NCBI RefSeq assembly: GCF_020514115.1
Contig: NZ_VTKZ01000001.1
Span: 124,001-188,000, forward strand
Direction: 5' to 3'
Source: Synechococcus sp. MU1642
Lineage (GTDB): Bacteria; Cyanobacteriota; Cyanobacteriia; PCC-6307; Cyanobiaceae
DNA length: 64,000 nucleotides
Shown: in pieces, positions 37,883 through 48,538 of the stretch
Layout of the letters: each line of letters begins with the position of its first letter
Numbering within the stretch: the first letter of the stretch is position 1
The notes under the pieces: model-generated
The model's input: only the letters and a program-made list of their open reading frames with translations
Databases searched by the model: none
Told to the model about the DNA's origin: nothing
Position numbers and translations under genes: made by a program

Positions 37883-38797
37883 ATGGAGGTGCCAATTCTT
37901 CGGTTTTTGCTGGAGCTTGTGCCCTCTCTTCTGCTTGGGCTCTGGGCTGGTCGACGCCATGAAACCCTGTCCACCCTCATGGCCGCACCGCTAGTGCGCT
38001 TCGGTGTGCCGATCAGTGTGATGGGCCTGCTGTTGAAAGGTGGCCTCAGCGGCGACATGTTGCAGTCCGCAGGTCTTGCGGTGCTCGCCATGGGCCTTGT
38101 TCTGGTGGGGGCCGCGCGCCTGCCGGGATTGGCTGAGCTGGCGTCTCCCACGCTGCGGCTCGGCAGCTGCACCGGAAACACGGCCTATTTCGGGGTTCCT
38201 CTCGCCCTGGCCTTCCTCCCTGACGAAGCTCTGCCCATCAGCATTGGCTACGACCTCGGGGCGACCCTGTTGGCCTGGAGCCTGGGACCGCTGCTGATCG
38301 AGGGGCAGGTCGATGGTTCCAAACGGTTACGTGGTCTTCTGAGCAGCGTTGCTGGGAGTCCTGCAACCCGAGGGCTCATCGGCGCCTTGCTGGTTCAGGC
38401 GACCCCATGGTCTGGGGCGGTGGCCGATGCGCTGTGGTGGCCCTCCCGCAGCGTGATTGTGCTGGCTCTGATGGTGTTGGGCATGCGCCTGGGCAGCATT
38501 CATCGTCATGGCATCGCTCCAGTGGCACGTCCTGTGCAGCTGCTCAAGCCACTGGTGGGCAAACTTCTGCTCTACCCGTTGCTCCTGTTGCTGCTTGCGT
38601 CGTTGTTGCAATTCAAGCCTTTGATGGTTCAGGCGGTTGCTCTGCAAGGAGCCGCACCGACGGCGATCTCTCTTTTGTTGATTGCAGAGTCTGTGGGTGC
38701 TGATCAGGAGCAGGCCGCAGGTCTGGTGTTTTGGAGCACGCTGCTGGCCTTGATGACAGCGCCTGCATGGGGTGTGCTGCTGCGATCTCAGTTCTGA
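37883..38797 (+). CDS. AEC-family (auxin efflux carrier-like) transporter
   Basis: A 304-residue membrane protein with the two-bundle AEC layout: about five helices, a central hydrophilic stretch (QVDGSKRLRG) and five more. Conserved pieces are LVRFGVPISVMGLLL, GSCTGNTAYFGVPLALAFLP with the helix-breaking Asn and Pro, and QGAAPTAISLLLIAE. Bacterial members carry malate, malonate or other small anions; the substrate is not evident. It overlaps the 3' end of the convergent AlkB-like gene by 10 bases. Confidence 0.88.
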   Translation: MEVPILRFLLELVPSLLLGLWAGRRHETLSTLMAAPLVRFGVPISVMGLLLKGGLSGDMLQSAGLAVLAMGLVLVGAARLPGLAELASPTLRLGSCTGNTAYFGVPLALAFLPDEALPISIGYDLGATLLAWSLGPLLIEGQVDGSKRLRGLLSSVAGSPATRGLIGALLVQATPWSGAVADALWWPSRSVIVLALMVLGMRLGSIHRHGIAPVARPVQLLKPLVGKLLLYPLLLLLLASLLQFKPLMVQAVALQGAAPTAISLLLIAESVGADQEQAAGLVFWSTLLALMTAPAWGVLLRSQF

Positions 38798-39372
38798 AAA
38801 CGGCGAAAGGTGAGGTTGATGCGGGTGCTCTGCACTTTGCGCCGCTGGGGAACACTGTGCATCCAGCGGCTCTGACACCCCGGGTGCATCACCAGAAGGT
38901 CACCATCGGCCAACGGCAGAGACATCTTCAGCTGAGCAGTGTTGCGGTGGCGGAGCTGAAAATCCCGCGTCGCCCCGAGTGAAAGGGAGGCAATCGGAGC
39001 CCGCTGATCAATTTCCGGTTCGTCATCGGCGTGCCAACCCATGCGGTCATCGCCATGGCGATACAAATTGAGCAGGCATCCATTGAAGTGGGTCTCACAG
39101 GCTTCATTCACCTGGTGGAGCAATGGCTTGAACCATTCAGGCCAGCCACAGCCGGTGTGAATGGCACCGCTGTAGCGGTAGTGAATTCCTTCATTGGCAA
39201 GAAACACCGTCATTCGGGGGACCGGGTGGCGCTTGCCATAGACCTGAACGACGGGCTGCTCCCACTGGAGCTGGTGTTCAAGCTGTGTTTGCCAGTGCCT
39301 GGCAAGATCTGGCTTCAGCCAACCTTCATGCAGGGACCAGTCCGTTACAGCTGCGGCTGGATGGATGGCCAT
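38788..39372 (-). CDS. AlkB-like 2-oxoglutarate/Fe(II) dioxygenase
   Basis: From MAIHPAAAVTDWSLHEGW the protein is 194 residues. The iron motif is GWHADDEPEI (His-x-Asp), with a distal His in RWMHSVP, and the 2OG-binding Arg pair is in RINLTFRRF. This is the AlkB/ALKBH2-3 pattern, which repairs 1-methyladenine and 3-methylcytosine in DNA or RNA by oxidative demethylation. An upstream in-frame Met at 39465 would overlap the divergent small gene, so I use 39372. Confidence 0.92.
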   Translation of the reverse strand: MAIHPAAAVTDWSLHEGWLKPDLARHWQTQLEHQLQWEQPVVQVYGKRHPVPRMTVFLANEGIHYRYSGAIHTGCGWPEWFKPLLHQVNEACETHFNGCLLNLYRHGDDRMGWHADDEPEIDQRAPIASLSLGATRDFQLRHRNTAQLKMSLPLADGDLLVMHPGCQSRWMHSVPQRRKVQSTRINLTFRRFQN

Positions 39373-39430
39373 TCGTGACGTCGGATGACGAGGTCGCTTC
39401 GTTCCCGCGACTGTCCCATACATTCGGTGC

Positions 39431-39739
39431 ATGGGAGCCCGCATTACCCAAGACGAATTCCTCAAGCGCGCCGTACAGCGCTTCGGTGATCAATTCGATT
39501 ACAGCTTGATCCGCTGGCGCAGTTACAAGAGTCCCGTTCAAATCCGTTGCAACGCCCATCCGGTTCAACCGATCACGATCACACCGGAAAAGCATCTTCA
39601 AACCCTGGGTGGCTGCCGTCATTGCCTTCGCGAGAGACGCATCGCCTCGCTTGAGAGGGAACTCAATCGCAGATCAGCTGAGCGCCCAGATGCCGTCGCT
39701 CACGAGCCATCGGTCAATTTGGAACCAACCCCGAAATGA
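39431..39739 (+). CDS. Small zinc-ribbon-like protein (DUF723-type repeat)
   Basis: A 102-residue protein. Residues 8-65 fit a pattern seen beside homing endonucleases: FLKRAVQRFGDQFDYSLI, then VQIRCNAH, then HLQTLGGCRHC. Here the Cys-x-x-His and Cys-x-x-Cys pairs would bind one zinc. A single repeat stands alone with a basic helix (RRIASLERELNRR) after it and no nuclease domain. DNA binding is inferred. It could be a remnant of a larger nuclease. Confidence 0.6.
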   Translation: MGARITQDEFLKRAVQRFGDQFDYSLIRWRSYKSPVQIRCNAHPVQPITITPEKHLQTLGGCRHCLRERRIASLERELNRRSAERPDAVAHEPSVNLEPTPK

Positions 39740-39772
39740 AACGGTTGAGGGTGCTGCTGTAGCCAAGCTTGA

Positions 39773-40666
39773 TCAGGCCTTCAGGCTGACTCGCTGGTAG
39801 CAGAACCAGAGCCACTGTTGGAACAGAAGGTTTCGGTGGGACCGCCAGAGGGTCAGCGGTTGGGCTGGATCGAAATTTTCAGGCGGAGGAACATCTCCCC
39901 GGGCCTGGTCTCGTTCCATTTCTCCGAGGATCCGTCCCACGTTGTATTCGGGGTGGCCGAGGTGCATCAGCTGCCGCTGATCCGGTGTCTCGAAAATGGT
40001 GTAGCCCACCTGTTCGCCATGGGCGAGCAAACGAAGACGACCGTCCCGTTCGGCGGCTTCCATCGCGGCATCCGGCAGTCCGGCATGACGGCTTTGGGGG
40101 CAGACGAAATGGTCGTCCTGGGTTCCCATCAATGGATGCCCCGGAACAAGGCTGCGCATCGGGTAGATCCCGAACAGCTTCTGCTGGAAGGCCACCTTGT
40201 CGACGCCTGCAAGGTAGGCGAGGGCGAAACCGGCCCAGCACAGTCCGAGGGTGCTGGCACAGGTGCTGCGCGCTTCCTTGATCAACTGGACCAGTTCGTT
40301 CCAGTAACTGACCTGTTCAAAGGGCAGGTGTTCCACGGGGGCACCGGTGATGATCAAGCCATCCAGGGGACCCTGGGACAAGGCTTCATCCCAGCTCACA
40401 TAGAGCTGGTCGAGATGGTTCTGATCCCAACTCTTGTAGGCATGGGAGTTGAGTCGAATCCAAATCGGTTCGATCTGCAGCACCGAAAGGCCCAGTGGAT
40501 GCAACAGGTTGAACTCGTACTGCTTGCCCAGCGGCATGATGTTCAAAATGCCGATACGCAGGGGTCGGATGTCCTGGCGTTCGGCCTGTTCAGGCTGAAT
40601 CCAGGAGATCCGGTTGCGTTCAACCTCCGCGATTTTGTGATAACTGCCAGGAAGGATCAGCGCCAT
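39773..40666 (-). CDS. metA: Homoserine O-acyltransferase (probably acetyl-specific)
   Basis: This 297-residue enzyme activates homoserine for methionine synthesis. The catalytic Cys is in TLGLCWAGFAL, and the His/Glu partner is in HLGHPEYNVGR. In this family the residue after TGAP(V/L) sets acyl-CoA choice: Glu gives acetyl-CoA (B. cereus type), Gly gives succinyl-CoA (E. coli type). Here the motif is ITGAPVEHLPFE, with Glu, so I predict O-acetylhomoserine as product. It lies 17 bases downstream of metY, whose substrate is O-acetylhomoserine. Confidence 0.93.
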   Translation of the reverse strand: MALILPGSYHKIAEVERNRISWIQPEQAERQDIRPLRIGILNIMPLGKQYEFNLLHPLGLSVLQIEPIWIRLNSHAYKSWDQNHLDQLYVSWDEALSQGPLDGLIITGAPVEHLPFEQVSYWNELVQLIKEARSTCASTLGLCWAGFALAYLAGVDKVAFQQKLFGIYPMRSLVPGHPLMGTQDDHFVCPQSRHAGLPDAAMEAAERDGRLRLLAHGEQVGYTIFETPDQRQLMHLGHPEYNVGRILGEMERDQARGDVPPPENFDPAQPLTLWRSHRNLLFQQWLWFCYQRVSLKA

Positions 40667-40683
40667 GGGGGCTGGGTCGTCAT

Positions 40684-42710
<2,027 letters not shown>

Positions 42711-42753
42711 CCGCTTCCTGGATCACGCCAGGTCTCAGCGTAGGTGTCGATGC

Positions 42754-43728
42754 TCACCGGTTTGGTGATCTGCTGGCGGGGTTGGCCTGCAGATGCTTCT
42801 CAACCGCAATGCGCTGCGGTTGGTCGTAACCCACCGGCAGCCAAAGATCGCCGTCTGCAGCGTTGAAGTGGATTTCCCAGTGAAACAAACCGGTGTAGGC
42901 CGCGGGGTCCTCTTTCATCAGCGAGGCGTAGAGCAGTACGGCGCGGCCGTAGTAATCGCTGTTGTTGTAGCCCCAGAGGCCGCGGCGAATGTCCTGCAGT
43001 CCGCCCCGCCTGACCAGATAACGCGCTGCTGCCTGGATGGCGTCGTGGGGATCGCGGATGTCCCCGGCGCCAATCCCCTGTTCGGCCCAGGTGGTGGGAA
43101 GGAACTGCATCGGGCCCTGGGCATTGGCCACGGAGACGCCATCGATCCGTCCCATGCCCGTTTCAACCAGATTCACGGCCGCCAGAACCTCCCATTCGAT
43201 CCCTGTCGCCGCCTCGGCCTTGCGGTAGTAGCTGAGCAGATTCTTCGCCGGTTCGGGCTGAATGATCCGCCAGGCGGGGAGCATCGTCGGTCCACGGCCG
43301 CGGCTCATGCGAACGAATTCGCGCCGTGCCGCCAGGTGGCGTTCGGCCACGCTTCGCCAGCGCGGAGGTAAGGCATTGACGACCTGATTGGCTCTGGGCT
43401 GGTCCGTAGACAGGACCCGGTAGATCACCTGTTGTTGATGGCCGAGATCGGGCAGTGCATCGGCCGGTGTGGCGGGATCCCTCAGTGCCCGTTCAACAGC
43501 AACCAGCAGTTCTGTCAGCTCGGCTGGCTCAGCTGGAACAAGGGGGTACTGCCGGCCGTCTTTCGTTGTCGGTTGGCTGGCTTGGGCTGGAAGCAGCACT
43601 GGTGCCATCACCATCGGGTTGGAAATCACCGCTTCGGCTACAGCCCGCGGCTGTTTTGGTTTCAGCAACAGCCCTGCCAGAAGGCTTGCCGTGATAGCCG
43701 AGACAACCAGCACACTGCGGTTGCGCAT
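42754..43728 (-). CDS. Lytic transglycosylase (SLT domain)
   Basis: A 324-residue protein with an N-terminal signal anchor (VLVVSAITASLLAGLLL). The catalytic domain is in the second half: EWEVLAAVNLVETGMGRIDG with the catalytic Glu, then ANAQGPMQFLPTTWAEQGIG. The family cleaves peptidoglycan between MurNAc and GlcNAc in the periplasm. The middle region, APADALPDLGHQQQVIYRVL-like, resembles other cyanobacterial SLT proteins. It stands alone between unknown and DOMON-like genes. Confidence 0.9.
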   Translation of the reverse strand: MRNRSVLVVSAITASLLAGLLLKPKQPRAVAEAVISNPMVMAPVLLPAQASQPTTKDGRQYPLVPAEPAELTELLVAVERALRDPATPADALPDLGHQQQVIYRVLSTDQPRANQVVNALPPRWRSVAERHLAARREFVRMSRGRGPTMLPAWRIIQPEPAKNLLSYYRKAEAATGIEWEVLAAVNLVETGMGRIDGVSVANAQGPMQFLPTTWAEQGIGAGDIRDPHDAIQAAARYLVRRGGLQDIRRGLWGYNNSDYYGRAVLLYASLMKEDPAAYTGLFHWEIHFNAADGDLWLPVGYDQPQRIAVEKHLQANPASRSPNR

Positions 43729-43766
43729 GGTGAGGCAGGTTGCTGTGCTGACCCTACCGGTGCGGT

Positions 43767-44342
43767 TCAGGCTGAAAGAAAGGTGCTGCGGTCGTGAAAG
43801 TCCGGCTTACGGCCGTGGCTGAGGGCCCAATGGCTCAGACCCTCCTGCCCAAGATCCATTACAGCCGTCAGTGCCAGGTCTGGGCAGACGCCTGGTGTCC
43901 ACCAGGGCTCCAACGCAATCCGGGCGTCGAGCCGCAGTTGGTGCACCCCGCGTTGCAGTCGCACCATTGGGGGCACCCTAAGCTCCTGCTGGGTTTGGCC
44001 ACTGCGGTAGCCATCGAAGCGATAGACCGCCCAATCGCCATTGGCAGCCAGATTCACTTCCCAATAGCGCTGCTCTCCAGGGGCAGAGATGAATGCCTCG
44101 AAGCAGGTGGTGGTCCAGAGCTCATCGGTCCGCTGCCCCTGTTTGGGCCCATCGTTCAGCCCCGCTGGCAGCTTCAGGACGTCGATGCCCTTGGCCGCGC
44201 GGACCAGAACCCCATAGCTGAGTTCCAGCCAACCCTCGCGCCTCCACACCAGCTCAGCGCTGAGCTGGACCTTCGGTGAAATGGACCGTTCAAAGGGAAT
44301 CAGGCGGCAGGCCTGACGCAGCATCACGGCTGAACGCGCCAT
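43767..44342 (-). CDS. DOMON-like domain protein
   Basis: A 191-residue beta-rich protein with DELWTTTCFEAFISAPGEQRYWEVNLAANGDWAVYRFDGYR (residues about 75-115, described), the pattern used to define the DOMON-like family of cyanobacteria. FEAFI and WEVNL strands and the ending HWALSHGRKPDFHDRSTF are typical. DOMON folds bind heme or sugar, but this branch is uncharacterised. It sits one base downstream of the phosphotransferase gene, likely one operon. Confidence 0.85.
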   Translation of the reverse strand: MARSAVMLRQACRLIPFERSISPKVQLSAELVWRREGWLELSYGVLVRAAKGIDVLKLPAGLNDGPKQGQRTDELWTTTCFEAFISAPGEQRYWEVNLAANGDWAVYRFDGYRSGQTQQELRVPPMVRLQRGVHQLRLDARIALEPWWTPGVCPDLALTAVMDLGQEGLSHWALSHGRKPDFHDRSTFLSA

Positions 44343-44343
44343 T

Positions 44344-45462
44344 TCAAAGGCTTGGGCTTTTCTGCTGCTTCAACCGCGCAACAAGTAGCTCCAGGGCGTT
44401 GAATTGCTGCTCAACCGCTTCGGTGAGTCGGAACTGCACCAGAGCCCTTTGCAGGTTGTGCCCAGGTCGATCGCAGCGGAAATACACATCGCCCTCCAAA
44501 TGGTCCGTCAGAAAGCGCAGGCCAAGCTCCAGGGGGATCAGGCGGATGCAGTGGGGCAGATAGTGCAGGTCCCAGTCACTCAGGAACTCACCAGCCACGG
44601 ATAGATAGCCCGTGAGGATCGCCTCACAGAGCTCCATGTCGAAGCGCACATCGTTGAGGCAGAGGGTTTCCTCACCGGCTGGATTGCAGCAGGAGCGCAC
44701 ACAGTCGCCGATGTCGTAGTGAATGAGCCCCGGTTTGACGGTGTCCAGATCGATCAAGCCAATCGCCTGGCCGCTGGCCTCGTCGATCATCACGTTGTTG
44801 ATCTTCGGGTCTCCGTGGATGGGCCGGTGATGGAGTTCGTTGCGGGCGAGGGCTGCTTCCAGAACATCGACGCTCTGGCGACGCGCTTTGATGAATGCGC
44901 AGGCGTCACGTTCAGCAGGCCCCAGGCGGTCTGTGGCCGTGGCGACGGCATCGAAGTGTTGGAGGTAGGCCGGGGTGACGTGGAAATTTTCGAGGGTGTC
45001 CGCCAGTTGATCGGTGGGCAGATCGCTGATCAGGTGGTGGAACATTCCCAGTCCGTAGCCCACTTCCTGGGCGTGGTTACTGTTTCGGATGACGTCGCTA
45101 GTGGTCGCCGCCCCGATGTAGGTGATGGAACGCCAGAACTCTCCGTTCTGTTCGATCCAGGGGGAGGCCTCTCGCCGACAGGGAACCACCCTGGGCACTT
45201 CCCAGCGCCGCCCCTTCAGTTGTGGGGGTGGAGAGGCGAGACGGCGTTCCATGTGGTCGCCCAGGACCTGCAGGTTCTGCATCACCAGGTCAGGCCGATC
45301 GAACACGTTTGTGTTCAGGCGTTGCATGACGAAGGCCCCGCCCTGTCCCTCGTGGGTCACGAGGAAGGTTTCGTTGACGTTGCCTGAACCTAGAGAGCGG
45401 ATGGCTTTAATCCCTTCGCGAGGATGGAAGCGATCGGCGATGGCTTCCAGGGCCTCGGTCAT
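44344..45462 (-). CDS. Phosphotransferase (APH/choline-kinase fold)
   Basis: About 372 residues from MTEALEAIADRF. A nucleotide loop-like SLGSGNVNETFLV is followed by the catalytic loop HGDPKINNVMID (His-x-Asp with Asn) and the metal motif IGLIDLDTVKPG. This places it in the aminoglycoside-phosphotransferase/homoserine-kinase-like superfamily; sugar kinases such as N-acetylhexosamine kinase look similar. The frame continues to a Met at 45483. It is in tandem with the DOMON-like gene. The substrate is unknown. Confidence 0.85.
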   Translation of the reverse strand: MTEALEAIADRFHPREGIKAIRSLGSGNVNETFLVTHEGQGGAFVMQRLNTNVFDRPDLVMQNLQVLGDHMERRLASPPPQLKGRRWEVPRVVPCRREASPWIEQNGEFWRSITYIGAATTSDVIRNSNHAQEVGYGLGMFHHLISDLPTDQLADTLENFHVTPAYLQHFDAVATATDRLGPAERDACAFIKARRQSVDVLEAALARNELHHRPIHGDPKINNVMIDEASGQAIGLIDLDTVKPGLIHYDIGDCVRSCCNPAGEETLCLNDVRFDMELCEAILTGYLSVAGEFLSDWDLHYLPHCIRLIPLELGLRFLTDHLEGDVYFRCDRPGHNLQRALVQFRLTEAVEQQFNALELLVARLKQQKSPSL

Positions 45463-45544
45463 GAACAGTCGCATCGGTCTCATGCAGCACCTTGCCGCTG
45501 TTCTGGTGCTCTGCCCCGTTCAGGTGTGCAGAACCACAGCCGAC

Positions 45545-47059
45545 TCAGGCCTCGAGCTGGCTTTCGATCACATCCATTAACTCCAGGTAGGCCGGCACCC
45601 CGGTCTCACCGTTCTCGTCCAGAGCCATCTTGCTGCCCATGGCCTGATTGGCGTTGTCGGCAATCACGGCGTTCACTACAAGCTCGAGGGCTTTGGGCAT
45701 ATCGAGGTTATGAAGCGCCTCTGCGTAGCGACGGCTGTGGCTGGGTCGCACGGATTCCTGGCAGTAGTTGGAGAGTTCCCGGCTTTCTGTCATGACCCGG
45801 TAGGCGGTTTCCTTCACGCCTGCCCGCCCGTAAATCGCCATGTAAAGCAGGTTCACCATGGAGGCGTCGTTCGCCGGGATGGCGTACTTGCGGGCGATCT
45901 GAGGCCAGTACCGCAAGGATTTCAGGCCCTCCAGGCCGCCTTTGCGCAGCCCTGCGGCTTCGCACCATTGTTCCAACTCATCCATGGAATGGGGGCAGCG
46001 GCCCTGATCCCGCATCGCTTCGGCCATCACTTGCCCGGCCTGGAAGTTGCGGGTGGGGCTCCCGGAGACCGGCAGCATCATGCTGCCGCGCACATCGGCC
46101 ACCATTGCGGTGAGCTGGCTGAAGGTGTGGTCCCTCACCCGTTCAAAGTCGCCGTCGCGTACCAGGGTTGATTCGATCCTCGGCACGGCATAGCCCAGTT
46201 CCGTTAGGGGAAAGGGCTGGCGGTGGTAGAGCCTTTGGCGGTCGGGGCGTGCCATCGACACGGTGGCTGCCTGGTCCAGGCACTGGTTCAGCAGCAGGGT
46301 CAGCAGCGTTGGCAATACCCCGGGGTTGTCCTGATGGAAGCCGTAGCCGAAGCCGGCGAACACCGAGGCCATGTTTTTGGCAGCTTTGATGAACTGCCCC
46401 TCCACGTTGTGAACACCGGCTGAGACCTGAATGTTCGGGGATAGCTGATCCATCAGTTGGGCCCCCAACATGGCCGTCAGGGCATTGGGATGGCAGAAGT
46501 TGGCCGTGAAGCTGTCGAAGGGGTTGCGCAGAGCTCCATGGCGGTGGAAGCCGGAGAAGAAAGCGAGCTCCGGTTCTTGTTCACACAGCACATAGGCGCT
46601 GTTGCTGATCGGGTCATGGCTGAAGGATCCCGCCAGGCAGGCCAGCACCACCTGTTCCCGATTGAGCTCCTTTCGCAGGCGACAGGCTTCTTGGAGGTCT
46701 TCTTCGATGTGGTTGCTGTTGGCGCTGAGCACCACGAGCTCACAACTCTCGATCAGATCACTCAAGGTGTTGGCGAGCAGGTCACCGCTGCTTCGGTGAC
46801 CGCCCATGTTGAGCACGGTCTCAACGTGCTCATCGTCCATTGTTGCAATCGTCTCTTTGGGGAACGCTCCAAGGAGGTCCCGTCCAGGGCGAGGGGCCAG
46901 CAGCAGACGCCCGTTGGCGTTCTGCATGGCGCAGTTGTAGGCAAGCGACGCGGGATAGAGCCCGACGCTATAGAACCCCACCTTGCCGGTCGAGAGCTCC
47001 TGCACTCGCCGGCTGATAGCGCCCGCGTCAAGGCTCTGATCGAAGAAGGAATTGCGCAT
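45545..47059 (-). CDS. Large conserved protein, dehydrogenase-like (unknown)
   Basis: A 504-residue soluble protein. Residues about 25-200 look like a Rossmann-type nucleotide domain: GKVGFYSVGLYPASLAYNC, then ELVVLSANSNHIEEDL and QVVLACLAGSFSHD. The middle (AGVHNVEGQFIKAAKNMASVFAGFGYGF, described) is reminiscent of the helical domain of glycerol-3-phosphate and 6-phosphogluconate dehydrogenases, where a KN pair is catalytic. No glycine-rich GxGxxG is present, so cofactor binding may be lost or altered. I know no named family; the assignment is by resemblance only. Confidence 0.7.
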   Translation of the reverse strand: MRNSFFDQSLDAGAISRRVQELSTGKVGFYSVGLYPASLAYNCAMQNANGRLLLAPRPGRDLLGAFPKETIATMDDEHVETVLNMGGHRSSGDLLANTLSDLIESCELVVLSANSNHIEEDLQEACRLRKELNREQVVLACLAGSFSHDPISNSAYVLCEQEPELAFFSGFHRHGALRNPFDSFTANFCHPNALTAMLGAQLMDQLSPNIQVSAGVHNVEGQFIKAAKNMASVFAGFGYGFHQDNPGVLPTLLTLLLNQCLDQAATVSMARPDRQRLYHRQPFPLTELGYAVPRIESTLVRDGDFERVRDHTFSQLTAMVADVRGSMMLPVSGSPTRNFQAGQVMAEAMRDQGRCPHSMDELEQWCEAAGLRKGGLEGLKSLRYWPQIARKYAIPANDASMVNLLYMAIYGRAGVKETAYRVMTESRELSNYCQESVRPSHSRRYAEALHNLDMPKALELVVNAVIADNANQAMGSKMALDENGETGVPAYLELMDVIESQLEA

Positions 47060-47276
47060 GCCGGCAAGACTAAGCAGCGCTCCCGATGAGACTGCTCACC
47101 GCAGACAGACGCCATTCCCTTGGGTGAAACGGAGTTTCGCCCTAACGCGTGCCACGAACTGACCCAACTCAATCATTCTTGATGGCTGCAGATCGTTTTG
47201 GATGTCTGTGAAGCATCTGCCAAGTTGGAAGATTGAATGAAAGAGCCAAGCGAAAATTCAATGGCAATTGAATGAC

Positions 47277-47843
47277 TCAAAGGCCCATGATCGTTCTGTA
47301 ATTCATGTTGGCTCGTGTTCGCTCATTCAGGGCCTGGATTTCTGGATAAGCTGAGAGATCTTCGTTGGGATAAAAAATAGGGAGGTAGCCGAGGTATGCG
47401 TTGACTGCACAATCGGCGGCTGTCCAGCAATCACCCACCAAAAACTGTTTCTTGGTGTAGATGTCATTCAGGGTTGCCATTAGTCTTGGAAACTCCCGCT
47501 CTTTATTTGATGGAACGAATAAAGCGATCGCCAGTGTGGAGTTGGCGAATAGAATCCATTGGCTGATGGAGGCGCGTGTTGCGGGGTCTTTGATCTCGTT
47601 GGCGTAGTTCTCGGAAAGATACTGAAGAATCGCTCCCGACTCAAACAGCACTAAATCATTGCTGTCGTCTTTGAGGGCGGGCAACTTGCCGAAAGGATTT
47701 ACCTCTAAATAGCTCGTCCCAAGGTTTTGACGAGCTGCTAGGTCAATGTTGACGTATTCGTAGGAAATCCCCTTTTCTGCCATGTACCATTTCGGCATCG
47801 AAACACGGGTCATGGGACCGCCGTAGAGATAAAGCGTCATCAC
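47277..47843 (-). CDS. Glutathione S-transferase family protein
   Basis: A 188-residue protein. The thioredoxin-like N-terminal domain is TLYLYGGPMTRVSMPKWYMAEKG, then NPFGKLPALKDD and LFESGAILQYLSENY (the ESxAI glutathione-gamma-Glu motif). The helical C-terminal domain has FLVGDCWTAADCAVNAYLGY. The protein matches GSTs in order and is slightly short. A Thr/Arg sits where the catalytic Ser or Tyr usually is. Detoxification or thiol transfer is inferred. Confidence 0.9.
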   Translation of the reverse strand: MMTLYLYGGPMTRVSMPKWYMAEKGISYEYVNIDLAARQNLGTSYLEVNPFGKLPALKDDSNDLVLFESGAILQYLSENYANEIKDPATRASISQWILFANSTLAIALFVPSNKEREFPRLMATLNDIYTKKQFLVGDCWTAADCAVNAYLGYLPIFYPNEDLSAYPEIQALNERTRANMNYRTIMGL

Positions 47844-48121
47844 TGATTTTTGATGGTCTTCATGCTATCCCCCAGGGTCAAACCGTCCGGTTCCGTTGTA
47901 GATGCTCTGCTGAGTATTGATGTCAATGTTGGGCGCCTTGATGGCGATCCCCTGGTGCTCGAGACTTTGCGAGCAAATCTGTTTTGTCGGAGTGGAAGAA
48001 ACAACTGTTTGATAACAGCCGGAGGCGGCTGTGCGGGTGTCATCACGGGCAGGCCGGTTCAAATACGCTGTAATGCGCTCAAGCCATTGCCTACAGGCTT
48101 GGGCCCAGCCGTGATCTGCTG

Positions 48122-48538
48122 ATGGCGTACAGATGGCCGGCGGCGGTTGTTTTGGCCAGCCTGGTTCTGGCGGTCACGGCCGTCAAGCTGTTGAGTCGGC
48201 CCATCCCTATTGCGATTCAGGGTGGATTGCAGGTCGAAAAATTGGTGCTTCCGCCCAGTGTCACCATCCGCTCCGTCACACCTTTGCCGGTCGTGGTGCA
48301 GGGCGGCGAAGCGCCCCTGGCGATTGAAGGCCCTGTGTCGGTGAAATCGATTGCGGGAGCTGTGAAGGTGAATGCCGATGTACGGGTCAGCGGAGTGGAA
48401 GGTCAGGTGTCCGTCACGGCTGAAGATCCACTGGCTGTGCGAGCCGATGTGTCTGTTGACAAGACAATCACGATCGGCGGCAAGGTCGACATTGAGGGCA
48501 AGGTGAAGCCGACCTTGCTTCCGGTGCCAGGGCTCTGA
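48122..48538 (+). CDS. Membrane-anchored beta-repeat protein (unknown)
   Basis: A 138-residue protein with an N-terminal helix (WPAAVVLASLVLAVTAVKLL) and a periplasmic part of short beta strands in a rough 12-14 residue rhythm (PIAIQGGLQVEKLV, PLPVVVQGGEAPLAIEGPVSV, AVKVNADVRVSG, VSVTAEDPLAVRADVSV). Val, Gly and Asp dominate. No domain is recognised; a small beta-solenoid-like structure is my inference. It abuts the convergent Rieske gene with zero bases between stop codons. Confidence 0.6.
   Translation: MAYRWPAAVVLASLVLAVTAVKLLSRPIPIAIQGGLQVEKLVLPPSVTIRSVTPLPVVVQGGEAPLAIEGPVSVKSIAGAVKVNADVRVSGVEGQVSVTAEDPLAVRADVSVDKTITIGGKVDIEGKVKPTLLPVPGL

Noticed and set aside
47850-48122. 90-codon plus-strand ORF
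   Set aside because: No domain, weak coding character, and its end only touches the start of the next gene. The 280-base gap is better left without a gene.
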